Assembly (NCBI GenBank): GCA_002694985.1
Contig: NZNS01000010.1
Location: 457,392 to 521,391, forward strand
Direction: 5' to 3'
Length of the DNA stretch: 64,000 bases
DNA from: Parvibaculum sp.
GTDB lineage: Bacteria > Pseudomonadota > Alphaproteobacteria > Parvibaculales > Parvibaculaceae
Within the stretch, counting starts at the first letter, position 1; each line of letters starts with the position of its first letter. The position numbers and the translations under genes were made by a program. The notes beneath the pieces were generated by a model that saw nothing but the letters and a program-made list of their open reading frames with translations, searched no databases and had not been told where the DNA came from. This document shows, piece after piece, positions 54,481 through 62,993 of this stretch.

Positions 54481-54741
54481 TCAGCCCACATCCAGGGGTT
54501 CGGTGCCCGAAGGCTCGCCGGAAGCGGACAGGCTGATTTTTTCGATCTTCGCTTCGGCCGCCTTGAGGCGCGCTTCGCAATGCGCCTTCAGCGCCGTGCC
54601 GCGCTCATAGAGATCGATGGACTTTTCCAGTTCGGCGCTGCCGGATTCGAGCTGGCTTACAATCTTTTCGAGTTGCGCAAGCGCCTCCTCGAAGCTCAGC
54701 TTCTCGATGTCCTTATGGGCGTCAGCTTTGGCGGCGGACAT
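54481..54741 (-). CDS. xseB: Exodeoxyribonuclease VII small subunit
   Basis: The 86-residue protein shows the XseB core [20 protein letters not shown], then [20 protein letters not shown], with a coiled-coil look and a short C-terminal tail. With XseA it degrades single-stranded DNA. Placement next to ispA and dxs is the classic bacterial arrangement. Confidence 0.95.
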   Translation of the reverse strand: MSAAKADAHKDIEKLSFEEALAQLEKIVSQLESGSAELEKSIDLYERGTALKAHCEARLKAAEAKIEKISLSASGEPSGTEPLDVG

Positions 54742-54773
54742 GTTCGTCTCCTATCGCGCATCGGTAGCGGTCT

Positions 54774-55703
54774 TCAGGCGGTGAGCATCAGCGCTTTCAC
54801 ATGAGCTGCGGCGCTCGCCGCCAGTGCTTTCAAGTCATACCCGCCCTCAAGGGCGGAAACAACGCGGCCTCCACAGAGCCTGCCGGCTGCTTTCACCAGT
54901 TCGGCGGTTGCCCAGCCGAAATCCTCGTCGGTAAGCTGCAAATTGGCCATCGGGTCCGCCATATGCGCATCGAAACCCGCCGAAATGAAGATGAAATCGG
55001 GGCGAAACATCTCAATGGTGGGGATAACCGCATCCGCAATTGTGGCACGAAATTCATCGGACCCAGCCCCGGGTTGCAGACAGCGATTGTAGATATTGCC
55101 GAGCCCATGCTCACTTGCCCGGCCCGTACCCGGATAAAGGGGCCATTGATGGGTCGAAATATAGAGAAGCGAGGGGTCTATCTCGAAGGCAGCTTGTGTG
55201 CCATTGCCGTGATGGACGTCGAAATCGAGCACGGCGACACGCTCACAGCCATGCACTTCACGAGCGTGGAGCGCGCCAATGGCTATGTTGTTGAAAAGAC
55301 AGAAGCCCATGGCGGTTTCAGGCTCGGCGTGATGCCCCGGCGGGCGCACCGCGCAGAAGCCGTTGCGGGCGCTTCCCGCCATCACTTCGTCCACCGCAAG
55401 AATGACGGCGCCCGCCGCACGATAAGCCGCTTCAAGCGAGCCCGGCGACATCGATGTATCGGCGTCAATGCGGCGAAAGCCCTCCCGCGGCACCGATCCC
55501 TCGATGAACTCGATATGGCCCTCGGAATGAACGCGGGCGATCTGTTCACGTGTTGCGCGCGGCGCAGCAACCCTTTGGAGAAGCGCAAATTCCTCCACTT
55601 CGAGCGCACCCAACACGGCCCGCAACCGGTCCGCGCATTCGGGGTGGCCAGGCGGCATCTCATGTTCGAGGCAAGCGGAATGAGTGACGAGAAGCGTGGT
55701 CAT
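54774..55703 (-). CDS. Histone-deacetylase-family (acetoin utilisation/acetylpolyamine) amidohydrolase
   Basis: The 309-residue arginase/deacetylase-fold protein carries GHPECADRLRAVL, RPPGHHAEPETAMGFCLFNN with the two catalytic His, FDVHHGNGTQ with zinc ligands Asp and His, and SAGFDAH with the third ligand. It removes acyl groups from lysines or polyamines. It starts the operon that runs through xseB, ispA, dxs, tlyA and the RNA methyltransferase. Confidence 0.9.
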   Translation of the reverse strand: MTTLLVTHSACLEHEMPPGHPECADRLRAVLGALEVEEFALLQRVAAPRATREQIARVHSEGHIEFIEGSVPREGFRRIDADTSMSPGSLEAAYRAAGAVILAVDEVMAGSARNGFCAVRPPGHHAEPETAMGFCLFNNIAIGALHAREVHGCERVAVLDFDVHHGNGTQAAFEIDPSLLYISTHQWPLYPGTGRASEHGLGNIYNRCLQPGAGSDEFRATIADAVIPTIEMFRPDFIFISAGFDAHMADPMANLQLTDEDFGWATAELVKAAGRLCGGRVVSALEGGYDLKALAASAAAHVKALMLTA

Positions 55704-55734
55704 TTTCCCAGCTTAGCACATGGTACAGCAAGCT

Positions 55735-56790
55735 TCAGGCGCGGCTATACCAGTCCACGCCCTTCTCGTCGCGGCGCACTGTCGCAAGACCGCGCCCCAG
55801 CAGGCAATTCAGATGGGCGAGGCTTTCGCCTGTTGCCATGAAAAAGACTTCCGGGCCGATCTTGCGCTTGAAAAGGGCCGGGAAAACATCAATGGCGCGC
55901 TTTGGCTCGTCCAGCATGTCGAGGAGCTTCGAGAGGCCCTCCTCGTGGCCGTCAATGAGCTGCGTCAGGCGCTCGTGAAGGCCGTAAAAAGGCTCGTTAT
56001 GCGCGGGCAGAACGAGGACATCGTTGGGCAGGCTCTCTCGTATGCGCTTGCAGCTGTCGATCCACTCCTGAAGCGGGTTTTCATAGGCTTCGGTCGGATG
56101 GACGCTGATATTCGACGATATCCTCGGGAGAACCTGATCGCCGGAAATCAGGATACGACCTTCATCGCAATAGAGGCAGACATGCTCGGGGGCATGACCC
56201 GAGCCAATGACGACGCGCCATGTACGCCCGCCGACACTCAATTCGTCTCCCTCACGCAGGCGGCGGAAGATATCGGGCAGTCGCGAAACGCGCTGACCGA
56301 AATCGCCGAAACGTTTGCGATAGCTTTCGACGCCACGATCGCTGAAACCGGCGGCGCGGTAGAAATCGAGGGCTTCCTGCGGCGCGTCGCGGCCCGTATC
56401 GAGGACGAGATTGCGGCACATCAGGAAATCGGTGCGTGACATCTGAAGATCGACGCCCCATTTGCGGCTGAACCAGCCCGCAAGGCCGACATGATCGGGA
56501 TGAAGATGGGTGACGATGAGCCCGGTGACCGGCTTGCCGCGCAGACCCGTCTTGAAGACCTCCCGCCAGAGCGCCTTGACTTCATCGGAGGCGACACCCG
56601 TATCCACAACCGTCCAGCCGTCTCCATCTTCCAGAAGCCAGAGATTTATATGGTCGAGCTGGAAGGGCAGCGGCATGCGCACCCACCAGACGCCCGGCGC
56701 GGCTTCCATCATTTCAGCCGGCTCCGGCACCCTGTCGAAGGGATAACGCAAACCGCGACTTTCTATGGGCGCCTGGGAAATATCGGACAT
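55735..56790 (-). CDS. Metallo-beta-lactamase-fold hydrolase
   Basis: The 351-residue protein has zinc motif THLHPDHVGLAGWF (HxHxDH), GSGHAPEHVCLY His, and ISGDQVLPRIS with the bridging Asp, then a long helical C-terminal part (YGLHERLTQLIDGHEEGLSK). It resembles the group of MBL proteins with a C-terminal winged domain. Start ATG 56790 follows GAGAGTT. The gene lies downstream of an acyl-CoA dehydrogenase on the same strand; it might be a thioesterase, but this is inference. Confidence 0.82.
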   Translation of the reverse strand: MSDISQAPIESRGLRYPFDRVPEPAEMMEAAPGVWWVRMPLPFQLDHINLWLLEDGDGWTVVDTGVASDEVKALWREVFKTGLRGKPVTGLIVTHLHPDHVGLAGWFSRKWGVDLQMSRTDFLMCRNLVLDTGRDAPQEALDFYRAAGFSDRGVESYRKRFGDFGQRVSRLPDIFRRLREGDELSVGGRTWRVVIGSGHAPEHVCLYCDEGRILISGDQVLPRISSNISVHPTEAYENPLQEWIDSCKRIRESLPNDVLVLPAHNEPFYGLHERLTQLIDGHEEGLSKLLDMLDEPKRAIDVFPALFKRKIGPEVFFMATGESLAHLNCLLGRGLATVRRDEKGVDWYSRA

Positions 56791-56911
56791 GTGAACTCTC
56801 GAACGGGCGCACACGGAAACTCGTGCGGCGCCCATCCGTGATAGGCGCAGGGCGAAGCGAGGTCAAACCGGCCCTTTACCATGCCAGCCCGACGCTGCGG
56901 AAAGAGGCTTC

Positions 56912-58681
56912 TCAATCCGCAAAAACGGCGGAATCACACGTCATGAGGCTCTCGGCTCCCGCCGTCGCCGGGGCAAGAAGGCCGTGCACGGCAGGCAAGA
57001 TATTCGCTGCATAAAACTGCGCGATTTCGAGGCGCGATGCTGCCTTGCCGCCAAGCGCCGCACGAGCAAGGTAATGCCCGCCCGCCGCCGTGCCGAAGAG
57101 GCGGAGGTAAGGCGCTGCGCCCGCAAGGCAATCGTTCGGGGCGGACTTCACATTTGCGAGCATGTAGTCCGTCGCCTTGTCCAACGTGTCCAGCGCATCG
57201 TCGAGCGCGGCGCCGATGCCTGTCAGAACCTTGTCGTTGGAGGAGCGCGCGTCACGCGCTGTCTCGCGCATTTCCGCAATGAAGCCGCGCGCGACATCAC
57301 CATTTCCCAGCGGCAATTTGCGCGTCACGAGGTCGATTGCCTGAATGCCATTGGTGCCTTCATAGATCGGCAGGATGCGCGCATCGCGCAGGAATTGCGC
57401 CGCGCCCGTTTCCTCGATGAAACCCATACCGCCATGAATCTGGATGCCGATGGAGGCGACTTCGACGCCGATATCGGTGGAGAAGGATTTTGCGATGGGG
57501 GTCAGGAGATCGGCGCGGGCCTGCGCGGCACTGCGCTTGTCCCCGGTGTCGTCCGCATGTGCAGAATCAATCGCGACGGCAGTGGCGTAGCAGATCGCGC
57601 GCGACGCATCCGTCAGCGATTTCATGGTGAGCAGCATACGGCGGATATCGGGATGTTCGATGATGGGTGCCATTTCACCGACCGGAAGGTCCGATCCTGC
57701 GGGGCGGCCCTGCTTGCGCTCCTTCGCGTAATCCAGCGCATGCTGATACGCGGCTTCGGCGATGGCGACGCCTTGCGTACCGACGAGGAGACGAGCGTTG
57801 TTCATCATCGTGAACATGCAGGCGAGGCCCCGGTTCTCCTGTCCGATCAATGTACCGATGGCGCCTTCCTTTTCACCATAAGCCATGACGCAGGTGGGGC
57901 TGCCATGAATACCGAGTTTCTCTTCAAGGCCGATGCAGAAAGCATCGTTGCGGGCCCCGAGAGAGCCGTCTTCATTGACGAGAAACTTCGGCACGAGGAA
58001 GAGCGATATGCCCTTGGTGCCAGCGGGCGCATCGGGCAGGCGGGCGAGGACGAGATGGACGATATTTTCCGCCATGTCGTGATCGCCATAGGTGATGAAA
58101 ATCTTGGTGCCGGTGATGCGGTAGGTGCCATCGCCTTGCGGAACGGCCTTTGTCTTCAAGGCGTTAAGGTCGGACCCCGCCTGCGGCTCGGTGAGGTTCA
58201 TGGTGCCGGTCCACTCGCCCGAGATGAGCTTGGGGAGATAGAGTTTCTTCTGCTCCTCCGTGCCGTGCGCCGTCAGCGCCTCGATGGCGCCCTGGCTGAG
58301 GATCGGGCAGAGGCCGAAAGAAAGGCAGGCCGCATTCCACATCTCCTGCATGGCGACGGAAAGCGCGACCGGCAGACCCTGACCGCCGAAATCCGACGTT
58401 GCCGCGAGGCTGCCCCAGCCGCCTTCCACCCATTTGCGGTAGGCATCAGCAAAGCCCGAAGGTACTGAAACGTCTTGGTTATTCAGTTTGACGCCTTCGG
58501 CATCGCCGGAGCGGTTCAAAGGGGCCAGGACATCTGCCGCGAGCTTCGCGCCCTCTTCCATCACGGATTCCACGAGATCCGCCGAGAGATCCGCGAAGGG
58601 GCCGGCACCCATCAAACCATCGAGGCCCGCCACCTCGTTCAATGTGTAAGCCATGTCGCGAACGGGCGGACGATATGTCAT
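56912..58681 (-). CDS. Acyl-CoA dehydrogenase, large (DmdC-like) subgroup
   Basis: The 589-residue flavoprotein has the ACAD signatures GTMNLTEPQAGSDLNALKT and GIQIHGGMGFIEETGAAQFL, with LPIYEGTNGIQAIDLVTRK holding the Glu base position. The length and the C-terminal extension (residues about 460-589) place it with DmdC, the methylmercaptopropionyl-CoA dehydrogenase, and long-chain ACADs. A DmdB-like ligase is at 35186-36826. The exact acyl substrate is open. Confidence 0.88.
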   Translation of the reverse strand: MTYRPPVRDMAYTLNEVAGLDGLMGAGPFADLSADLVESVMEEGAKLAADVLAPLNRSGDAEGVKLNNQDVSVPSGFADAYRKWVEGGWGSLAATSDFGGQGLPVALSVAMQEMWNAACLSFGLCPILSQGAIEALTAHGTEEQKKLYLPKLISGEWTGTMNLTEPQAGSDLNALKTKAVPQGDGTYRITGTKIFITYGDHDMAENIVHLVLARLPDAPAGTKGISLFLVPKFLVNEDGSLGARNDAFCIGLEEKLGIHGSPTCVMAYGEKEGAIGTLIGQENRGLACMFTMMNNARLLVGTQGVAIAEAAYQHALDYAKERKQGRPAGSDLPVGEMAPIIEHPDIRRMLLTMKSLTDASRAICYATAVAIDSAHADDTGDKRSAAQARADLLTPIAKSFSTDIGVEVASIGIQIHGGMGFIEETGAAQFLRDARILPIYEGTNGIQAIDLVTRKLPLGNGDVARGFIAEMRETARDARSSNDKVLTGIGAALDDALDTLDKATDYMLANVKSAPNDCLAGAAPYLRLFGTAAGGHYLARAALGGKAASRLEIAQFYAANILPAVHGLLAPATAGAESLMTCDSAVFAD

Positions 58682-58790
58682 GAAGGCTCCTCAATCACAA
58701 AGAGACGCGGGGGAAGGCTGATTGCGTGCCTTTTACTGTATTCTCCGCGCCGTGTGTACCGAGCGAAAGAATGGATTGAAGGTGGGTGGC

Positions 58791-59762
58791 GTGGCGGAAT
58801 GCCTGAAGGCAACGGCGGAAGCGATCGAACGGGCGGGCGCCGCGATCCGCGAGGGCCGGCTCGTCGCCTTTCCGACAGAGACGGTCTACGGCCTCGGTGC
58901 CGATGCGACAGACGACAAAGCCGTGGCGAGCATCTTCGAGGCGAAGGGCAGGCCCCGCTTCAACCCGCTGATCGTGCATGTGGCGGATTTCGCGGAAGCC
59001 GAAAAACACTGTGTTTTCAATGCAGAAGCGGAAGAACTCGCGCGCCGTTTCTGGCCCGGCGGCATCACGCTGGTGCTGCCGAGGCGCGAGGATACGCCGC
59101 TTTCGCTGCTGGTGAGCGCGGGGCTCGACACGGTGGCAATCCGCGTGCCTGCGCATGAGACCGCACGCGCCCTCATCAAGGCGGCGAAACGCCCGCTCGC
59201 CGCGCCATCCGCAAACCCGTCAGGCAAGGTGAGCCCGACTTGCGCCGCCCATGTGATGGAGGGGCTTGGCGGCGCGCCGCAACTTGCCTTCGTGCTCGAC
59301 GGAGGGCCCTGCCCGCTCGGACTGGAATCCAGCGTGATCGGATTTCCTCAAGGAATTCCAACACTTCTGAGGCCCGGCGCGGTGGCACGGGACGAGATCG
59401 AGAAGGCGCTGGGCAAGCCGCTGGCTAACGCCGATACCGGGGCCGGCGAAGAAGGCCGTGCCTCGCCCGGCCAGCTCGAAAGCCATTATGCGCCGGGGTC
59501 GCCGATCCGGCTCAACGCCCGGGAGGTCGCGGAAGACGAGGTGCTTCTCGCCTTCGGCCCCGACGCACCGGAGGCGAAAACCTCAATGAATCTCTCGCCT
59601 TCCGGCGATCTCGGGCAGGCGGCGGCAAACCTGTTCGCAATGCTGCGCGCGATAGATGCGGAGGCACGAGGGCGGCGCATCGCCATCATGCCGATCCCCA
59701 TGACGGGGCTTGGCGAGGCGATCAACGACCGGCTGAAAAGGGCTGCAGCCCCAAGGGGTTAG
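58791..59762 (+). CDS. L-threonylcarbamoyladenylate synthase, Sua5 type
   Basis: The product is about 323 residues with an N-terminal YrdC domain (REGRLVAFPTETVYGLGADA, FEAKGRPRFNPLIVHV, PLAAPSANPSGKVSPT) and a C-terminal Sua5 domain with SPGQLESHYAPGSPI. It makes threonylcarbamoyl-AMP for t6A37 of tRNA. The GTG at 58791 follows GAAGGTGGG; other GTG/TTG starts are possible upstream. A nested palindrome follows its stop. Confidence 0.9.
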   Translation: MAECLKATAEAIERAGAAIREGRLVAFPTETVYGLGADATDDKAVASIFEAKGRPRFNPLIVHVADFAEAEKHCVFNAEAEELARRFWPGGITLVLPRREDTPLSLLVSAGLDTVAIRVPAHETARALIKAAKRPLAAPSANPSGKVSPTCAAHVMEGLGGAPQLAFVLDGGPCPLGLESSVIGFPQGIPTLLRPGAVARDEIEKALGKPLANADTGAGEEGRASPGQLESHYAPGSPIRLNAREVAEDEVLLAFGPDAPEAKTSMNLSPSGDLGQAAANLFAMLRAIDAEARGRRIAIMPIPMTGLGEAINDRLKRAAAPRG

Positions 59763-59777
59763 CTTCTTTTTCCGGTC

Positions 59778-59820
59778 GCATTTTCTACGGAAAACCGGCT
59801 TCCACTTTTCCGGAAAATGC
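59778..59820. repeat. Nested palindromic intergenic repeat (Rhizobiales type)
   Basis: Outer arms GCATTTTC and GAAAATGC, and inner arms CGGAAAA and TTTTCCG, form a 15-bp interrupted stem with an 11-base loop. It fills most of the gap between convergent stops of the Sua5 and VOC genes. Units like this are abundant intergenic repeats in Rhizobiales as far as I recall. It may act as a bidirectional terminator. Confidence 0.65.
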
Positions 59821-60702
59821 TCAGAGAGGACCGACCAATATCGTCGGGATGCCGTTCGTCGGCGGGCGGATGGTGGCGACGGCGGTGCCTTTCTTGCGGC
59901 CGGGCTTTACCTCGGAAACGTCGCGGCCAGCGGCAGCGAGACGATCCCGGACAGCCGTCACATTCTCCGCCTTCCAGGCAAGTCCCCAGAAATGCTCGGC
60001 TTTTGGCGCCTTCGCCTTGTCGAGCGGCTGGACCACCTCGATGGTGAGGCCGCCGGTACGGAAGAAGAGCTGGCGGACGCCCCATTCGGGCTTCGTGTGA
60101 TCGAGGGCGAGGCGGATGCCCAGCTTGTCCCCGAAAAGCGCCTTGCAGGCTTCCGCATCGGGGGTCATCACCACGACATGATCGCAGGCGGTGACGGCTT
60201 CCGCCTCAGAAACACCTTTCACGAGGGGTGCAGGCGGGAGCGCATCGGCAGGGCTAAGGTGTTGAATTCCCAGCATGAAAAGGCCGCGGGTCTGGTTCTT
60301 TGGCAGGGCGATGGTGCGCCATTCGCGGATGGCGCCCGTGATCTCGTCGCGGCCCTTGCCGTCGACAGGCGCACCGGAGGCAAGGCCGCGCGCATTGAAG
60401 GCGGCGCTGGCAGCCGCCGCATCGTCCACGCCCAGAACGATGCCGAAAAGCCCCTCGCCCCGCGCATCGAGATGAGCCCTCAGCGCATCGGCATTCGTCC
60501 CTTCGGCGACCGGCGCATAGAGCTCCACATAGGTATTTGCCAAGCGATACAAGACGTTACCCGTACCGACGCCCGGATGGACGCCCTTCCAGGAGGGCTC
60601 GCGCCCGAGGATCGCCGTGTAGTTCTTCTCCGCTTCCTTCAGGTCGCGGACGGCGATGATGATGTGGTCGACGCTCGTTACTTCGGTCATTACTTCGGTC
60701 AT
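59821..60702 (-). CDS. VOC-superfamily (glyoxalase/dioxygenase-fold) protein, two domains
   Basis: The 293-residue protein has two vicinal-oxygen-chelate modules: TSVDHIIIAVRDLKEAEKNY at the start and ACDHVVVMTPDAEACKALFG near residue 175, with GLTIEVVQPLD later. VOC proteins bind a metal through His/Glu on paired modules and act as glyoxalases, dioxygenases or resistance proteins. The first 12 bases of the gene are duplicated in tandem (MTEVMTEV), giving two possible ATG starts 12 bp apart. Confidence 0.75.
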   Translation of the reverse strand: MTEVMTEVTSVDHIIIAVRDLKEAEKNYTAILGREPSWKGVHPGVGTGNVLYRLANTYVELYAPVAEGTNADALRAHLDARGEGLFGIVLGVDDAAAASAAFNARGLASGAPVDGKGRDEITGAIREWRTIALPKNQTRGLFMLGIQHLSPADALPPAPLVKGVSEAEAVTACDHVVVMTPDAEACKALFGDKLGIRLALDHTKPEWGVRQLFFRTGGLTIEVVQPLDKAKAPKAEHFWGLAWKAENVTAVRDRLAAAGRDVSEVKPGRKKGTAVATIRPPTNGIPTILVGPL

Positions 60703-60828
60703 TCGCGGCAGTCCATTCGAGGGCTTCTGGGCGGCACTCTAGGCATATTGCGGGAGGGCCGCCAGAGGACGGCAAGCAAGAGGATTTGCGCGGAATTTGT
60801 GCCCGGGTGCGGGGACAAAGCGGGGCGA

Positions 60829-60857
60829 CCGTCATCGAAACGTCACGAAACCGTCAC
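60829..60857 (+). promoter_or_regulatory. Orphan Pho-box-like array
   Basis: Heptamers CCGTCAT, ACGTCAC and CCGTCAC are spaced by four bases (CGAA, GAAA), an exact 11-bp phase. They resemble PhoB sites upstream of btaA and the metal exporter in this window. The next plus-strand gene starts 260 bp away; a 53-codon ORF at 60890 is unconvincing. The target may be the serine hydrolase or an unseen small RNA. Confidence 0.55.
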
Positions 60858-60874
60858 AAAGGGCATTTCTCATT

Positions 60875-60890
60875 CATCTGTATACAGATG
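60875..60890. promoter_or_regulatory. Perfect 16-bp palindrome
   Basis: CATCTGTATACAGATG is its own reverse complement. It lies 17 bp after the Pho-box-like array in a spacer of 414 bp. TGTATACA cores are typical of GntR-family operators. No GntR gene is near. The rest of the spacer shows only repeat pieces, including a family A copy at about 61036-61057. Confidence 0.5.
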
Positions 60891-61058
60891 GAAAATAAAC
60901 AATCCCCAATTTCCCTGCCTTCGCCTCCAAAGCCATGCTCCACCCGAATCGCGTTCCGCGATTCGCACCTCCCCTCAAAGGGGGAGACCAAGCAAGAAAA
61001 GTCGTCCCCGGTGAGTTATCCCCATTCCGGCGCGCCGCTTTCGCCGGGGTGACACATT

Positions 61059-61084
61059 TGATTAGATCGTCTGATTAGATCGTC
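61059..61084. repeat. 13-bp tandem direct repeat
   Basis: TGATTAGATCGTC occurs twice without a gap, ending 32 bp before the serine hydrolase ATG. It may be replication slippage or a regulator site. Confidence 0.6.
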
Positions 61085-61116
61085 GCTCAAAGCCCACCCA
61101 GAAGAAGGTGCCAGAC

Positions 61117-62484
61117 ATGTCCCTCTCCCCTGCCCGCCTGCGCGGCATGCTCGACACGCTGACAAGACAATATGGTGTGCCGGGGGCCTCCCTTGCCGTG
61201 TGGTCCGGCGGCGAGATGAAAGAGGCGGCGGCGGGCGTCTGCAATATCGAGACGAAGGTGCCGGTGACGACGGAGACGCTGTTCCAGATCGGCTCCATCA
61301 CCAAGCTCTATACGACGGTGCTTGCCATGCAGCTCGTGGAGGAAGGCAAGCTCGATCTCGACCGGCCGGTGCGCGACATTATCCCCGATTTCGCAGTGGC
61401 GGACGAGGAGGCGGCAGCGCGGATCACGCTTCGCCACCTGCTGAACCATACGAGCGGGATCGACGGCGATTTTTTCGAGGATGCGGGGCGCGGGGAAGAC
61501 CGCGTGGGAAACTATGTCCGCCTACTGAAGGATGTCGCCCAGATACATCCGCCGGGGCAGATGTTCTCCTATTGCAATGCGGGCTTCGTGGTCGCGGGCC
61601 GCATGATCGAGCTGGCCACGGGCAAGACATGGGACAAGGCCATTCGCGAGCGCATTGCCAAACCCATCGGCACGCCCGCCTTTTCGACGCTGCCCGAACA
61701 GGCCATGCGCTATCAGACGGCAATCGGCCATGTGGGCGCGCCCGGCGCCCTCGCCGTGACGCCAATCACCTATCTCGCGCAATCGAACGCGCCCGCAGGC
61801 TCGATGCCGATGGCAAAGGCCAGCGACGTGATCGCCTTTGCGCGCATGATGATGAATGATGGCGTGGCGGCGAATGACACACCGATATTGAGTGCGGAAA
61901 GCGTCCACCAGATGCATTTGCGCACGGTGACCTGCCCGCCGCAGATGAACATTGATGCAATCGGGCTTGGCAGCTTTCTCTGGGACTGGAACGGCGACGG
62001 GCATTATGACGTGTTCGGCCATGACGGCTCGACCATCGGACAGGCCGCGTGGCTGCGCTATCACACGGAGAGCGAGACGGCGGTGGCGCTGCTGACGAAT
62101 GGCGGCAATGGCAAGGGGCTCGCCGACGAGATGCTGGCGGCGATCTTTTCAGACAGCGCGGGCATCGCGCCGCCGGAGCCGCCGGCGCCCGCACGCGAGG
62201 GCATGCCCGAACCCGCGCGGCTTACCGGCACTTATGGCAAGGCGAGCGGGACGGTCGAGATTTCGCTCAAGGATGGCGCGCTTGTGGCGCTTCACCGGCC
62301 CGCGCCGGACTTCGCGGCGCTGCAGGGCACTTACACGGTGGAACTGAAGCCGGTGAACGAGACCTTGTTCATCGGGACCATGCAGGGCTATACGCGACCC
62401 GCGACCTATCATTTCCTTGGGGAAGACGATCAGGGGCGCGCGCTTTATCTCCATACGGGCGCGCGGGCGCACCGCCGGGTGTGA
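61117..62484 (+). CDS. Serine hydrolase, class C beta-lactamase/esterase family
   Basis: The 455-residue protein has the catalytic SxxK motif (IGSITKLYTTVLAMQ), YxN as SYCNAGF, and a HxG-type third motif FGHDGSTIGQAAWLRY. The fold is that of class C beta-lactamases, DD-peptidases and EstB esterases. A C-terminal lipocalin-like domain (GTYGKASGTVEISLKDGALV) follows, as in many EstB-like proteins. There is no signal peptide, so it is probably cytoplasmic esterase rather than penicillin-binding. ATG 61117 lies eight bases after AGAAGG. Confidence 0.85.
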   Translation: MSLSPARLRGMLDTLTRQYGVPGASLAVWSGGEMKEAAAGVCNIETKVPVTTETLFQIGSITKLYTTVLAMQLVEEGKLDLDRPVRDIIPDFAVADEEAAARITLRHLLNHTSGIDGDFFEDAGRGEDRVGNYVRLLKDVAQIHPPGQMFSYCNAGFVVAGRMIELATGKTWDKAIRERIAKPIGTPAFSTLPEQAMRYQTAIGHVGAPGALAVTPITYLAQSNAPAGSMPMAKASDVIAFARMMMNDGVAANDTPILSAESVHQMHLRTVTCPPQMNIDAIGLGSFLWDWNGDGHYDVFGHDGSTIGQAAWLRYHTESETAVALLTNGGNGKGLADEMLAAIFSDSAGIAPPEPPAPAREGMPEPARLTGTYGKASGTVEISLKDGALVALHRPAPDFAALQGTYTVELKPVNETLFIGTMQGYTRPATYHFLGEDDQGRALYLHTGARAHRRV

Positions 62485-62517
62485 GTGAGGGCTTTCTTTT
62501 CCAAAACTAAAATAGCC

Positions 62518-62547
62518 TGTCACCCCCGGGCTTGACCCGGGGGTCCA
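62518..62547. repeat. Left 30-bp inverted repeat of GIY-YIG element (family B)
   Basis: The unit starts TGTCACC and ends GGGTCCA and is itself a palindrome: CCCCCGGG and CCCGGGGG around CTTGA. Its exact reverse complement lies at 62890-62919. The pair encloses the GIY-YIG gene. Confidence 0.85.
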
Positions 62548-62566
62548 AGGGCCAAGGGTGAAGTGC

Positions 62567-62854
62567 ATGAGGGATTATTATGTCTATATCCTTGCCAGCA
62601 GCCGAAACGGGACGCTCTATACCGGCGTCACCAACGACATCCAGCGACGCATTTCAGAGCATCGTGAAAAAACCGCCTGCGGTTTCACAAGCCGATACGG
62701 TGTCAAATGCCTCGTCTGGTACGAAGTACACAGCGAGGCGCGGGCGGCGATACAACGCGAGAAAAACCTGAAGCACTGGTCACGAGCATGGAAGATCGCA
62801 CTGATCGAAGAAATGAATCCTTCGTGGCGTGATCTTTATCCGGAACTCTTTTGA
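62567..62854 (+). CDS. GIY-YIG domain endonuclease-like protein (UPF0213 type)
   Basis: The 95-residue protein is a bare GIY-YIG domain: YYVYILASSRNGTLYTGVTN gives the Y-V-Y and Y-T-G motif, R30 region IQRRISEHR holds the catalytic Arg, and ARAAIQREKNLKHWSRAWK a basic helix with the Glu. Such small proteins are related to UvrC and homing nucleases and their role is unclear. It is flanked by perfect inverted 30-bp palindromic repeats, 19 bp upstream and 35 bp downstream. Confidence 0.88.
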   Translation: MRDYYVYILASSRNGTLYTGVTNDIQRRISEHREKTACGFTSRYGVKCLVWYEVHSEARAAIQREKNLKHWSRAWKIALIEEMNPSWRDLYPELF

Positions 62855-62889
62855 GTCTCCCGAAGAGAGACGCCGCCGACGGCGGCTAC

Positions 62890-62919
62890 TGGACCCCCGG
62901 GTCAAGCCCGGGGGTGACA
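62890..62919. repeat. Right 30-bp inverted repeat of GIY-YIG element (family B)
   Basis: This is the exact reverse complement of 62518-62547 with no mismatch in 30 bases. Outside the unit the flanks do not match. A GCCGCCGACGGCGGC hairpin lies just left of it. Confidence 0.85.
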
Positions 62920-62993
62920 TGTTTGTTTGAGTTTTGACTATTCGGCACTACTTTCGCCGGGATGACATTGATTTCCTGTAACCCGGCATCGTC

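Noticed and set aside
60890..61052. Possible 53-codon gene under the orphan Pho box
   Set aside because: No ribosome site, Pro/Ser-rich low-complexity product, and it runs through a dispersed repeat, so coding is unlikely.
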